Assembly: GCA_020720185.1 (NCBI GenBank)
Contig: DYPB01000068.1
Location: 1-11,884 of the forward strand
Reading direction: 5' to 3'
DNA: 11,884 bases
Source of the DNA: Flavobacterium psychrophilum
Lineage (GTDB): Bacteria; Bacteroidota; Bacteroidia; Flavobacteriales; Flavobacteriaceae
Shown: one piece after another, positions 1-7,560 of the stretch
How positions within the stretch are numbered: position 1 is the first letter of the stretch
Layout of the letters: each line of letters opens with the position of its first letter
Translations under genes and position numbers: made by a program
Notes under the pieces: model-generated
Told to the model about the DNA's origin: nothing
Seen by the model: only the letters and a program-made list of their open reading frames with translations
Databases searched by the model: none

Positions 1-26
1 ATTTTTATTGCATTTTGAGTTTTCAT
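1..26 (-). CDS. 5' end of an unidentified gene (partial)
   Basis: On the minus strand an ATG at 26-24 opens a frame that runs off the window edge after about eight codons (M K T Q N A I K). It lies 63 bp downstream of the helicase stop codon in the same direction, so it could be the next gene of that strand. There is too little sequence to assign a family, and no clear ribosome binding site or TAnnTTTG box precedes it. The 27-89 gap holds nothing else I can recognise. The call rests only on position and an open frame. Confidence 0.3.
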
Positions 27-89
27 AACGAAGTCTAATGCGTAATTTGGGTTTATTAAAATTTGAATGTTTTTTTTACATAAATTAGG

Positions 90-3000
90 TCAAATAACGG
101 TTACAATTTTAATTTCATTGCCAATATAAACAAGTGTTTTTTCTATTACTTTATAACCCATTTTTTCAATACCTGTCTGATAGTTTTTTAACTGCAACTG
201 ATGTTTGCTTTCTTGCTGTCCTGTTTTATAATCTAACAGATATACCAGATGATTATCAACAACCATTCGGTCTGGTTTTATGGTTTTTCCTTCTTTCTGA
301 ATAATAGTTTGCTCGTTTAAAACAAGGTTTTTATCATCAAAATAATTCGTCAAATCTTGATGATTTGCAATAGCTGTAATTATCTTCTCGACTATTTCCT
401 TCTGATTTGTAGTTATCAAACCGTTTTCTAATCCTTTTTTTATAGCTAATGTGATATCTTTTTTTGTGTTTATAAATGATAGTATTTCGTGAATTACATT
501 TCCAAATTCAATAGATTCTTGTCTTTCAGTTCCCCACATTATCGATTCTTTTTGGGCAATTCTAATGTTTTTAGGATCTAAAATTGGCTTTATATTGGTA
601 ATTTTTTTATTGTTTTCAACATAAGTTGTTGTTTCGGATTGTTTGGTAATTGCTCCAAAACTATATTCTAATTTTTCCGATTCAAATTTGCTATTGTTTT
701 TTAAATAATTAACAAAAAACGAACTCATTTGGTTTAATCGTGGTTCGCCATTTTTATCTAAATTCATTGCCGATATAATATATAGCTGTTCTTCGGCACG
801 GGTTAAAGCAACATATAAAACATTAATATTATCAAGCAATTCTTCTTGTTTTTTATCAATATAAGTAGCTTTTGCCTCATCACCAAAACCCTCAATTGCT
901 TTTGAATTATCAATTAAAACTTTGGGCAAACCGATGGTTTTTTCTGGAGTATTCAACCATATTTTATCTTTCGGTTTGTGGTTATAATCTCGTTCGGCAT
1001 AAGGAAAAATAACGACAGGAAATTCTAATCCTTTTGATTTGTGAATGGTCATAATTCGTACCGCATTTGTGCCTTCTGGCGATGGGATACTAAATTTATC
1101 CGAATTTTTATCCCAGTAATCTAAAAAATCAGAGATGCCAGATTGATATTTGATATCTCTTTCTAAAACAATATCTAAAAAATACTGAAGATATGCCGAT
1201 GAGTTGTTAGTACTGATAATTGTACTCATTTTTTCAGTAATTTCATACAGATTTTTCTTTCGTATATTTGAAAAATTGAGGTTCAAATCGAAATTAGTAA
1301 GCCAAATTTCAAATTCATTTTCGTTTTCTAAAGCCATTCCTTGTGCAATAAAGTCATGAATAGCCCTTGTTGTCTGTATGTTTTGTGCCAAATATTCTAA
1401 AAAATGAGCTTTAGAATCTTTATCGGCACTGTTTTTTAAATATTTAAGTAAATAAATAATAAAACGAACCTCGGTGGCATTTGCAATCATTAAAGTTTCC
1501 GACGATAATATCGAAATACCTTGCTCGGTTAAATAATTTGCAACCGCAATTCCTTGGTCTTTCTTTCTGGTTAGTACTACAATATCATGGTATTTAAAAC
1601 CTTGATTAACAACTTTTTTGATGGTGTTTAAAGTTGCCAAAACATATAAATTATTTTTGTCTCTTGGTTCCTCATCGGTTTCTGGAGCTTCAATTTTTGG
1701 AATAAATGAAAGGTTTACATAACCACCTTTTTTATTGTTTGTTTCTTGTTTTACATGGTTTTCGTATAAATCTTTATAATCTTCATTCGTAAATTCATTG
1801 GCTAATCCAGAGAAAAAAGCGTTGTTAAATTCAATAATTTGAGAATACGAACGATAATTTTTATCTAATATTATTACTTCTTTATCAGGATTGTTAAACG
1901 GATTTTCGTTTTTTGATAAGGCAATAAACTGTTCTGCTTTTCCGCCACGCCATCTGTAAATAGATTGTTTGGGGTCGCCAACAATCATAAGTGTCCCTTT
2001 TTCACCATTAATTTCGCTTGATGAAGTAGCGTTATTTATTAGTGGAATTAAATTTTTCCATTGCATTTCCGAAGTATCCTGAAACTCATCAATAAAAAAG
2101 TGACGGTACCGTTCGCCTAATTTTTCATAAATAAATGGTGCGGGTTGATTTTGTATTTCGTTATAAATTAAGGCATTAAATTCGGAAATTGAAAGAATGT
2201 TTTTCTCGATTTGAATTTTTGACAACTCGTTTGAAACTGTATTTAATAAGGATAAAGGCGTAATGTTTTTTAAAAAAGCGGTGTAAAAATCCTTTGTTTC
2301 ATTGTTTTTATAAATAATTGCTAATAGATTCAAAATTTCGGGTAAAATGCTATAAATTTGAGTAATATCTTTTGCCGATTTATTAATTTTTACAGCTTCT
2401 ATGGTATCAAATTTATAGTTTTTTGCCCGATGATCATCGCTAATAATGTATAGAATATGGTTTATAAAAGTGCCTCTGGAAAAAGATTGATGATTAATGT
2501 TATGGGTATCTATTATTGATAATATTTGGTTTCCTAAACCTGAATTTTTAGCCTCTAATGCTTTTACTATTTTAGATAATTTGGATTTAATTTCAATAAA
2601 ATCTTCTATTTTTTTTCCTTCAAAACTGGCAATTTCAGCTCTGTTATTTTCATTTAAAACCAATCGTCCTGTTTCTAAAATTTCTCTCGAGATATCCCAA
2701 GACTTGTCGTTATCGGCTTTTTCGAGTGTAAAATCGACTAATAGTTGGGTTAAAACAGCATCTTCACCTGCTTGTGCAATTATCCCATCAACGGCTTCAA
2801 TTAACAGGTTTTCAGTATCTAACGAAACCTCGAACGACATTGATAATCCTAAATCGTGGGCAAAAGCACGAATAACTTTGTGTGTAAATTTATCAATGGT
2901 TGAAATATCAAAAGCGGCATAATTATGAATAATATGTTTGATGATTTGTTCTGATTTGGTTTTAATGGTAGCTAATGACATTTTGGTATCGGTGGCTAAA

Positions 3001-3239
3001 TTTTGCATCAAATCGAGGGTTTTTGAATTTGGATTTTCTGCAGTGAATTGAGATAAACTGCCCACAATACGAGATTTCATTTCGTGAACCGCTTTGTTTG
3101 TAAAGGTTATTGCTAAAATATTCCGATAAGCATCTGGAGTTTTTGAGGTCAGAATAATTTTAAGGTATTCTTTTACCAAATTATAGGTTTTTCCAGACCC
3201 TGCCGATGCGTCGTATATTGAAAATGAGGCTTGTGTCAT
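90..3239 (-). CDS. AddA/RecB-like UvrD-family helicase with C-terminal PD-(D/E)XK nuclease
   Basis: A 1049-residue superfamily 1A ATP-dependent DNA helicase-nuclease, expected to process double-strand ends for recombination. Visible motifs, numbered from the chosen ATG: Walker A AGSGKT at 13-18, TFTNKA at 45-50, Walker B DEFQDT at 384-389, GDPKQSIYRWRGG at 421-433, TIHKSKGLEF at 731-740 and LYVALTRAEEQL at 808-819. The C-terminus carries RecB-type nuclease motifs: GNVIHEIL (913-920), KPDR (988-991), DYKT (1003-1006) and a following QLKNYQ. Length and the two-domain layout fit AddA. The start is taken at ATG 3239, which begins MTQASFSIYDASAGSGKT. An in-frame TTG at 3272 would add 11 residues but lies upstream of and across the TAnnTTTG box, so it is unlikely. 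A partner AddB is not in the window. The helicase-nuclease assignment is firm; the AddA versus RecB label is inference. Confidence 0.93.
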   Translation of the reverse strand: MTQASFSIYDASAGSGKTYNLVKEYLKIILTSKTPDAYRNILAITFTNKAVHEMKSRIVGSLSQFTAENPNSKTLDLMQNLATDTKMSLATIKTKSEQIIKHIIHNYAAFDISTIDKFTHKVIRAFAHDLGLSMSFEVSLDTENLLIEAVDGIIAQAGEDAVLTQLLVDFTLEKADNDKSWDISREILETGRLVLNENNRAEIASFEGKKIEDFIEIKSKLSKIVKALEAKNSGLGNQILSIIDTHNINHQSFSRGTFINHILYIISDDHRAKNYKFDTIEAVKINKSAKDITQIYSILPEILNLLAIIYKNNETKDFYTAFLKNITPLSLLNTVSNELSKIQIEKNILSISEFNALIYNEIQNQPAPFIYEKLGERYRHFFIDEFQDTSEMQWKNLIPLINNATSSSEINGEKGTLMIVGDPKQSIYRWRGGKAEQFIALSKNENPFNNPDKEVIILDKNYRSYSQIIEFNNAFFSGLANEFTNEDYKDLYENHVKQETNNKKGGYVNLSFIPKIEAPETDEEPRDKNNLYVLATLNTIKKVVNQGFKYHDIVVLTRKKDQGIAVANYLTEQGISILSSETLMIANATEVRFIIYLLKYLKNSADKDSKAHFLEYLAQNIQTTRAIHDFIAQGMALENENEFEIWLTNFDLNLNFSNIRKKNLYEITEKMSTIISTNNSSAYLQYFLDIVLERDIKYQSGISDFLDYWDKNSDKFSIPSPEGTNAVRIMTIHKSKGLEFPVVIFPYAERDYNHKPKDKIWLNTPEKTIGLPKVLIDNSKAIEGFGDEAKATYIDKKQEELLDNINVLYVALTRAEEQLYIISAMNLDKNGEPRLNQMSSFFVNYLKNNSKFESEKLEYSFGAITKQSETTTYVENNKKITNIKPILDPKNIRIAQKESIMWGTERQESIEFGNVIHEILSFINTKKDITLAIKKGLENGLITTNQKEIVEKIITAIANHQDLTNYFDDKNLVLNEQTIIQKEGKTIKPDRMVVDNHLVYLLDYKTGQQESKHQLQLKNYQTGIEKMGYKVIEKTLVYIGNEIKIVTVI

Positions 3240-3261
3240 TGTGTTTCTTTTTAAGAATGTA

Positions 3262-3269
3262 CAAAGATA
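3262..3269 (-). promoter_or_regulatory. Bacteroidetes -7 box (TATCTTTG) for the helicase gene
   Basis: The minus strand reads TATCTTTG, an exact match to the Bacteroidetes TAnnTTTG -7 consensus, 22 bp upstream of the ATG at 3239. This implies a short leader of about 15-20 nt. No TTG -33 element is seen at the expected distance, where the sequence meets the inner edge of the mobile-element remnant (from 3292). The box supports ATG 3239 over the TTG at 3272. Confidence 0.55.
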
Positions 3270-3291
3270 CAATTACATTACAGGAAATATT

Positions 3292-3370
3292 ATATTTGAA
3301 CAAAAAGAAAGAAAAAATCTATTCAAAATAATTCCAAAAATAACTATCAGCTAATTTATAGAACCCACCT
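3292..3370 (-). mobile_element. Solo left end of the MITE/IS-like element (remnant)
   Basis: Read on the minus strand, these 79 bp match 11626-11704 with one mismatch (3343 versus 11653). They include the 20-bp terminal part AGGTGGGTTCTATAAATTAG at the outer edge (3351-3370). The opposite terminal repeat is missing here, so this is one end only. Homology stops at 3291/3292, which corresponds to the centre of the palindrome in the complete copy. The remnant fills most of the space between the DUF5916 gene and the helicase gene, and its outer edge forms part of the DUF5916 stop codon. Confidence 0.75.
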
Positions 3371-5789
3371 AAAACCAATGTGTCGCTTTATTATAGTCAA
3401 TAAAATATTTTACGCTTATTGAAAAGGTGTGATTCAACGCATCGTTGTTTAATAAATTTGTAATGTTTTTTCCTAAATCTTTATTGATTTCTCTTTCAAA
3501 ATTTGAGGCATTATTACGATACAAAATAGATAATTGACTGCCTGGTGCAAACCAATAACTATAAGATAAATCGACATTCCAGTTGTAGTAACTTGAGTTT
3601 TTATTTATGGTATAGTTAGCAAAATCTTGTAGCGTTCCGTCGTTTTGTAGTGTATAAAAATTATGATTCTCGGCATACGACCAGTATTGTTGTAGTTTTA
3701 AATCAATATTCATTTTGCTATTTATGGAATATTTTGTTGTAAGTGCATTAGAATAGGTAACAACGGTTCTATTGGTATAAATAATATCGTCTTGATTATT
3801 AGGGTCTGTATCAAAATCGTCAGTATCAACCCATCCTTTATTGTTGTTTTGTCTGAAAAAATTAAAATTATAGATTAGCGAAAGTTTATTATTAAAACGG
3901 TATCTTGGACTAATTTCTACTCCATAAGAATTTCGTCCTGATTCGTTCAAAGCAGTATAAGAAGGATTACAATCTATAGCAAATTTATTATTGTAATTGG
4001 TTGATATATAAGCCCAAACTCCTATTTTTTTAGGAAAAACAGAATATCTTCCATCTACTCTTGGTTCAAAAAAATTGTATGATTCAAATGGGTTTATATT
4101 AAGTCCAAATCCTGCGGAATTATTCTTTTTTGTGTTTAGGTTTACCTTAAAGTTAAATCGATTGACCATATTTTTTCCTGTGTTTTTTTTAAATTCAAGA
4201 TAAGGATAAAATCCAATTTTTAAACTGTTAAAATGTTTGGTAGGTTGCAAAATTCTATAACTTAAATTGCTATAAACATCAAAATAATTGGTCTGATAAT
4301 TTATTCCTAAATCATTAATATCAAAATCCTTAGTAAACAAATCTCCGCCAATTCCTGCTCGCCATCTGCCACTAATTTTATTAAATTCTAATCCTGTTTT
4401 TACTCCTCTTTTTACATTGGTAATTTTATCCACATAACTAAATTTAAAATCACCCAGGAATTGATAAATATTTGCCTTTGTATTCAAATCCCAAACCAAT
4501 GCCGAAACATTAGCGTCTTGATAACTACCATTTCGGGTAACATTGGTATTGACAAAAGCGATGGAGGAATTTTTGCGAAATCGTTGATCGAGTACTAAAA
4601 CATTAAAATTTGTCAAAGGTTCTACAATTTCTCTACGAGTTTCGCCAGTTATATTATTTTTTACAGTTGCCATCGTATTTTCGGTTACTGCATTTAAAAG
4701 CCCAATTCCCAAACCTGATTTTGTTCTGCCCGAAATTTTCAAAGCATTAATCATCCCAACGATAGAAGGACTTTTTATAATTTCTTCATCGTCTGTAAGT
4801 GCTAATTCAACAGTTGGTGTCCCACCTATTCGTCTGGAATACAGCAATCCTCCTTTGCTAAATAGATCAGTTCCTTCTGTAAAAAAAGATCTGTTTTCGT
4901 TAAATTGCTGTTCAAATGGTCCAAGATTAAGTGTTTTTTGGTCTAATGCTGTTTGTCCAAAATCAGGAATCAGAATAGCGTCAAGGGTAAATGCGTCGTT
5001 AATACCATATTTTACATCCATTCCACCTTTTAGTGTTCCAATGGTTTTTTGATACGCATCAGCATTCACATAATATGAGGTGTATGGCAAAAAGAATAAC
5101 CTTGTTGGGGTTTTAATATTTTCTATCCCTGTTAATATTCCTGCTTGTTGCATATAAGTTCCTACACTTTTTGACACTGGATTCCAAGTATTGGTTTGTC
5201 GGGTTCGTTGTATGTTTCTAAAAAAATTAATCCCCCAAGTTTGTATATTTGAAGAAGGAAAACGCAACGCTGCATACGGTATTCTGATTTCTACTACCCA
5301 ACCAAAATCTGTAATATGGGCCTTGCTTTCCCAAACGGCATCCCACGAAAAATCTTCACCATTACTGGCAGTTTCGTTTGCATCTCCCTGACAATCAGCA
5401 GCGGTAACAAAAAATTCAAAATCTTGTTGTCCGTCATTATTGCCACTTATAGTAACTCCAAAAAAATCAGCCGAACCAAAATCGTCCCGTTTTGCTAATT
5501 CTCTCATAATTTTATCAGGTTCACTATCAAATAGTTTTGCATAAACAAAAATTTCGTGGTTGTTATACAAAACCCTCACCTCTGTCAATCGGTTAGGATC
5601 AGCAGGGTTTCCATTATCAGGTTCGTAAGTAATGAAATCTTTAGCAACAGCAGCGGTTTTCCAAGACTCTTCGTTATCTTTCCCATCTATATTTATAGTT
5701 TCGTTGGTAAATTTTGTTACTAATGTTTTCTTTTGGCTGTAGCCTATGAACAAAAATAAACAGAATGAAGTAATTAGAAATTTTTGCAT
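3369..5789 (-). CDS. CBM9-like/DUF5916 outer-membrane beta-barrel protein
   Basis: An 806-residue exported protein. It has a signal peptide at about 1-18 (basic start, hydrophobic core FLITSFCLFLFIGYS, then Gln). A CBM9-like beta-sandwich domain follows at about 28-200 (IDGKDNEESW near 34-43, later WVVEIRIPYAALRF). The remaining ~600 residues match the DUF5916 layout, including a segment around 285-310 with LNLGPFEQQFNENRSFFTEG. The C-terminal part has alternating aromatic/polar strands and ends in Phe, as outer-membrane barrels do. Family members are common in Bacteroidetes; some have been tentatively linked to sugar or polymer binding, but the substrate is unknown. The ATG at 5789 is the only start that gives a signal peptide. 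The TAG stop straddles the edge of the mobile-element remnant, but the aromatic C-terminus suggests little or nothing was lost. It is upstream of the helicase on the same strand, with 129 bp between. Confidence 0.88.
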   Translation of the reverse strand: MQKFLITSFCLFLFIGYSQKKTLVTKFTNETINIDGKDNEESWKTAAVAKDFITYEPDNGNPADPNRLTEVRVLYNNHEIFVYAKLFDSEPDKIMRELAKRDDFGSADFFGVTISGNNDGQQDFEFFVTAADCQGDANETASNGEDFSWDAVWESKAHITDFGWVVEIRIPYAALRFPSSNIQTWGINFFRNIQRTRQTNTWNPVSKSVGTYMQQAGILTGIENIKTPTRLFFLPYTSYYVNADAYQKTIGTLKGGMDVKYGINDAFTLDAILIPDFGQTALDQKTLNLGPFEQQFNENRSFFTEGTDLFSKGGLLYSRRIGGTPTVELALTDDEEIIKSPSIVGMINALKISGRTKSGLGIGLLNAVTENTMATVKNNITGETRREIVEPLTNFNVLVLDQRFRKNSSIAFVNTNVTRNGSYQDANVSALVWDLNTKANIYQFLGDFKFSYVDKITNVKRGVKTGLEFNKISGRWRAGIGGDLFTKDFDINDLGINYQTNYFDVYSNLSYRILQPTKHFNSLKIGFYPYLEFKKNTGKNMVNRFNFKVNLNTKKNNSAGFGLNINPFESYNFFEPRVDGRYSVFPKKIGVWAYISTNYNNKFAIDCNPSYTALNESGRNSYGVEISPRYRFNNKLSLIYNFNFFRQNNNKGWVDTDDFDTDPNNQDDIIYTNRTVVTYSNALTTKYSINSKMNIDLKLQQYWSYAENHNFYTLQNDGTLQDFANYTINKNSSYYNWNVDLSYSYWFAPGSQLSILYRNNASNFEREINKDLGKNITNLLNNDALNHTFSISVKYFIDYNKATHWF

Positions 5790-5806
5790 ATTGATTATTT
5801 TGATAA

Positions 5807-5825
5807 ATTGACTTTTGGAGTCAAT
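5807..5825 (-). promoter_or_regulatory. Hairpin in the leader of the DUF5916 mRNA
   Basis: A perfect 7-bp stem, ATTGACT/AGTCAAT with a 5-nt loop, lies 17 bp upstream of the DUF5916 ATG. It falls within the ~88-nt leader predicted from the TAnnTTTG box at 5882-5889. It could affect mRNA stability or translation, or be chance in AT-rich DNA; no known riboswitch pattern is recognised. Confidence 0.3.
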
Positions 5826-5859
5826 GGGATATTTTTTTTAGTATTCGACATAAATGATT

Positions 5860-5867
5860 TACTTTTG
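5860..5867 (+). promoter_or_regulatory. Bacteroidetes -7 box (TACTTTTG) for the 5922-9138 gene group
   Basis: The plus strand reads TACTTTTG, an exact TAnnTTTG match, 54 bp upstream of the ATG at 5922. No good TTG -33 element is seen. Together with the minus-strand box at 5882-5889 it forms two promoters that face each other. Confidence 0.5.
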
Positions 5868-5881
5868 TTACAACTATAATG

Positions 5882-5889
5882 CAAAAATA
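5882..5889 (-). promoter_or_regulatory. Bacteroidetes -7 box (TATTTTTG) for the DUF5916 gene
   Basis: The minus strand reads TATTTTTG, an exact TAnnTTTG match, and is the only such box upstream of the DUF5916 start at 5789. It implies a leader of roughly 85-90 nt. No TTG -33 element is apparent in the upstream A/T-rich stretch. Confidence 0.5.
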
Positions 5890-5921
5890 AAAGAAATTAT
5901 TGTATTTTTTTATATTAAAAA

Positions 5922-6473
5922 ATGAATGCCGAATTTTATAACTTAATAAAAAATAGTACTGCACATACGCAAAGCAGAATAGACAATGCTAATTACATCA
6001 TTGATAATCAGCATTTTTTAGAAAATTTAATCGAACTTTCATTTACCGTGAAAGATAAAGTTCATATAAAAGCATGTGGCGTTTTAGAAAAAACTTTCGA
6101 TTTGCGAATTGACTTATCAGTTCCTCATATCGAATTGATCTGTAAACATTTAGAGGTTCTGAAAAATGATAGTGCCATTCGTCCTATGGCTAGAATTGTT
6201 ATGAATATTGTTTTTGATAATGCAAAAAATAAGAATTATCTTACTGATAATCAATTAGAAAAATTTACAGAAGTTTGTTTTGATTGGTTAATTGCTCCAA
6301 TCAGAATGGCATCAAAAGTATATGCTATGTACACCTTGACCGAGGTCGGTAAAACCCAAAATTGGATTTATCCTGAATTGAAAACCATAATCGAAAAAGA
6401 TGCAGGAATGCAATCCGCAGGATATAAGGCGGCTGCTCGAGAGGTTTTACGAAAAATGAGGATTGACGATTAA
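5922..6473 (+). CDS. HEAT-like alpha-helical protein of a flavobacterial family
   Basis: A 183-residue soluble protein with no signal peptide or membrane segment. The sequence reads as successive amphipathic helices with HEAT-like spacing, for example RPMARIVMNIVFDNA (about 87-101), FDWLIAPIRMASKVYAMYTLTEVGK (about 122-146) and a C-terminal helix ending AAAREVLRKMRIDD. From memory, homologues in Flavobacteriaceae are conserved and often labelled adenylosuccinate lyase in databases. At 183 residues it is well under half a real PurB, and I see none of the PurB signature (an SSxMPxKxN-type loop), so that label should not be copied here. Function unknown; a protein-binding scaffold is the natural guess for this fold. 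It is the first gene after the plus-strand promoter at 5860, 51 bp before the hupE-like gene. Confidence 0.85.
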   Translation: MNAEFYNLIKNSTAHTQSRIDNANYIIDNQHFLENLIELSFTVKDKVHIKACGVLEKTFDLRIDLSVPHIELICKHLEVLKNDSAIRPMARIVMNIVFDNAKNKNYLTDNQLEKFTEVCFDWLIAPIRMASKVYAMYTLTEVGKTQNWIYPELKTIIEKDAGMQSAGYKAAAREVLRKMRIDD

Positions 6474-6524
6474 TTAATTTTTACTATATTTACAGCCACC
6501 AAACAATTATTTTTTTTACTAAAA

Positions 6525-7112
6525 ATGTCAGAATTTTACACCTATTTTCAAGTAGGATTACATCATGTTCTTGATTATAAATCTTATGATCATATCCTTT
6601 TTTTAATTGCCTTAATTGCCTCATTATCATTTAAGGATTGGAGAAAAGTATTGATTTTAGTTACTATTTTTACTATCGGACATACACTTTCTTTGTTTCT
6701 ATCTGTTTTTGATGTAGTGGTTATTAATGCCACTTTTGTTGAGTTTTTAATTCCATTAACTATTTTATTTACAGCCATTTACAACATTATGTTTATAAAA
6801 AAATCTATAAAAAACAATCAAATTACGATTATAGATTTGGTAACTCTTTTTTTCGGAATTATTCACGGTTTAGGATTTTCTAATTATATAAAATCAATTC
6901 TAATTGGCACAAAATTAGAAAAAATTCTACCATTGTCAGAATTTGCTTTAGGCATTGAAGCGGCACAAATTATTGTGGTTTTTTCTATATTATTGTTAGC
7001 ATATATAGCACAAACCGTTTTTAAAACCAATAAAAGAGATTGGATATTAGTTACATCGTCAATAATAATAGGGGTTGTTTTACCAATAATTATAGGAAAC
7101 AAGATTTTATGA
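6525..7112 (+). CDS. HupE/UreJ-family integral membrane protein
   Basis: A 195-residue inner-membrane protein with about six hydrophobic segments. Histidine- and acid-containing motifs typical of the HupE/UreJ_2 family lie in or beside them: H13-H14-x2-D17 and D22-H23 in the first segment, GHTLSL with H53, GIIHGLGF with H114, and E145-A-A-Q148. Characterised relatives are associated with nickel (hydrogenase/urease loci) or suspected metal transport. No hydrogenase or urease gene is present here, so the substrate is open; a divalent metal is inferred from the polar intramembrane residues. The start is the ATG at 6525. The stop overlaps the start of the dCMP deaminase gene as ATGA (7109-7112), which implies translational coupling. 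The 51-bp upstream gap contains TATATTTA, one base off the -7 consensus, so a weak private promoter is possible. Confidence 0.85.
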   Translation: MSEFYTYFQVGLHHVLDYKSYDHILFLIALIASLSFKDWRKVLILVTIFTIGHTLSLFLSVFDVVVINATFVEFLIPLTILFTAIYNIMFIKKSIKNNQITIIDLVTLFFGIIHGLGFSNYIKSILIGTKLEKILPLSEFALGIEAAQIIVVFSILLLAYIAQTVFKTNKRDWILVTSSIIIGVVLPIIIGNKIL

Positions 7113-7543
7113 GTGCTTTAAATGATAAGAAAGTAAAATACGACAAGGCATATTTGCGATTGGCAAAAGAGTGGAGCAGATTGTCTTACTGCAACCGAAA
7201 ACAAGTAGGGGCATTAATTGTTAGGGATAAAATGATAATTTCTGACGGATATAACGGAACTCCAACGGGTTTTGACAACTGTTGCGAAGATAACGATGGA
7301 CTAACAAACTGGTTTGTACTTCATGCCGAGGCAAATGCTATATTAAAAGTTGCCAGTTCAACACAAACTTGTCAAGACGCAACGCTTTACATAACGCTAT
7401 CTCCCTGCAAAGAATGTTGCAAATTAATTTATCAATCTGGGATAAAAAGAGTTGTTTTTCAAGAAGCCTATCGGGATAAATCTGGAATAGATTTCTTAGA
7501 AAAAGCAGGAGTTATTGTAGAACAAATAGAAAATTTAGAGTAA
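7109..7543 (+). CDS. Deoxycytidylate (dCMP) deaminase, zinc-dependent
   Basis: A 144-residue cytosolic enzyme that should convert dCMP to dUMP, feeding thymidylate synthesis. The zinc-binding and catalytic residues are intact: H72-A-E74 (LHAEANAIL), with E74 as the proton shuttle, and P99-C100-x2-C103 (SPCKECC). The region GYNGTPTGFDNC at 47-58 is the nucleotide/allosteric segment that marks dCMP deaminases of the ComEB/T4 Cd type and separates them from tRNA adenosine deaminases. The frame is open further upstream to an ATG at 7040. That start would lie inside the hupE-like gene and add 23 residues with no family counterpart, whereas ATG 7109 gives the normal N-terminus and a 4-bp ATGA overlap. 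A 17-bp gap separates it from the S41 peptidase gene, so the genes are probably co-transcribed. Confidence 0.93.
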   Translation: MSALNDKKVKYDKAYLRLAKEWSRLSYCNRKQVGALIVRDKMIISDGYNGTPTGFDNCCEDNDGLTNWFVLHAEANAILKVASSTQTCQDATLYITLSPCKECCKLIYQSGIKRVVFQEAYRDKSGIDFLEKAGVIVEQIENLE

Positions 7544-7560
7544 TATTCTCGTTTAAAAAA

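Noticed and set aside
2497..2922. 141-codon open frame on the plus strand inside the helicase gene
   Set aside because: It is antisense to the conserved helicase, has no family resemblance, no promoter box and no start context; a shadow of the real gene. The same applies to shorter frames at 4855-5052, 5191-5391, 5316-5498, 6590-6778, 6884-7102, 8534-8722 and 9570-9761.
3240..3272. Upstream TTG start adding 11 residues to the helicase
   Set aside because: The TTG and its next codons overlap the TAnnTTTG promoter box at 3262-3269, and the added residues precede the usual AddA/RecB N-terminus, which begins just before the Walker A motif.
7040..7108. Upstream ATG start for the dCMP deaminase
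   Set aside because: It lies wholly within the hupE-like coding region and adds 23 residues unlike the family; the ATGA-overlap start at 7109 gives the standard N-terminus.
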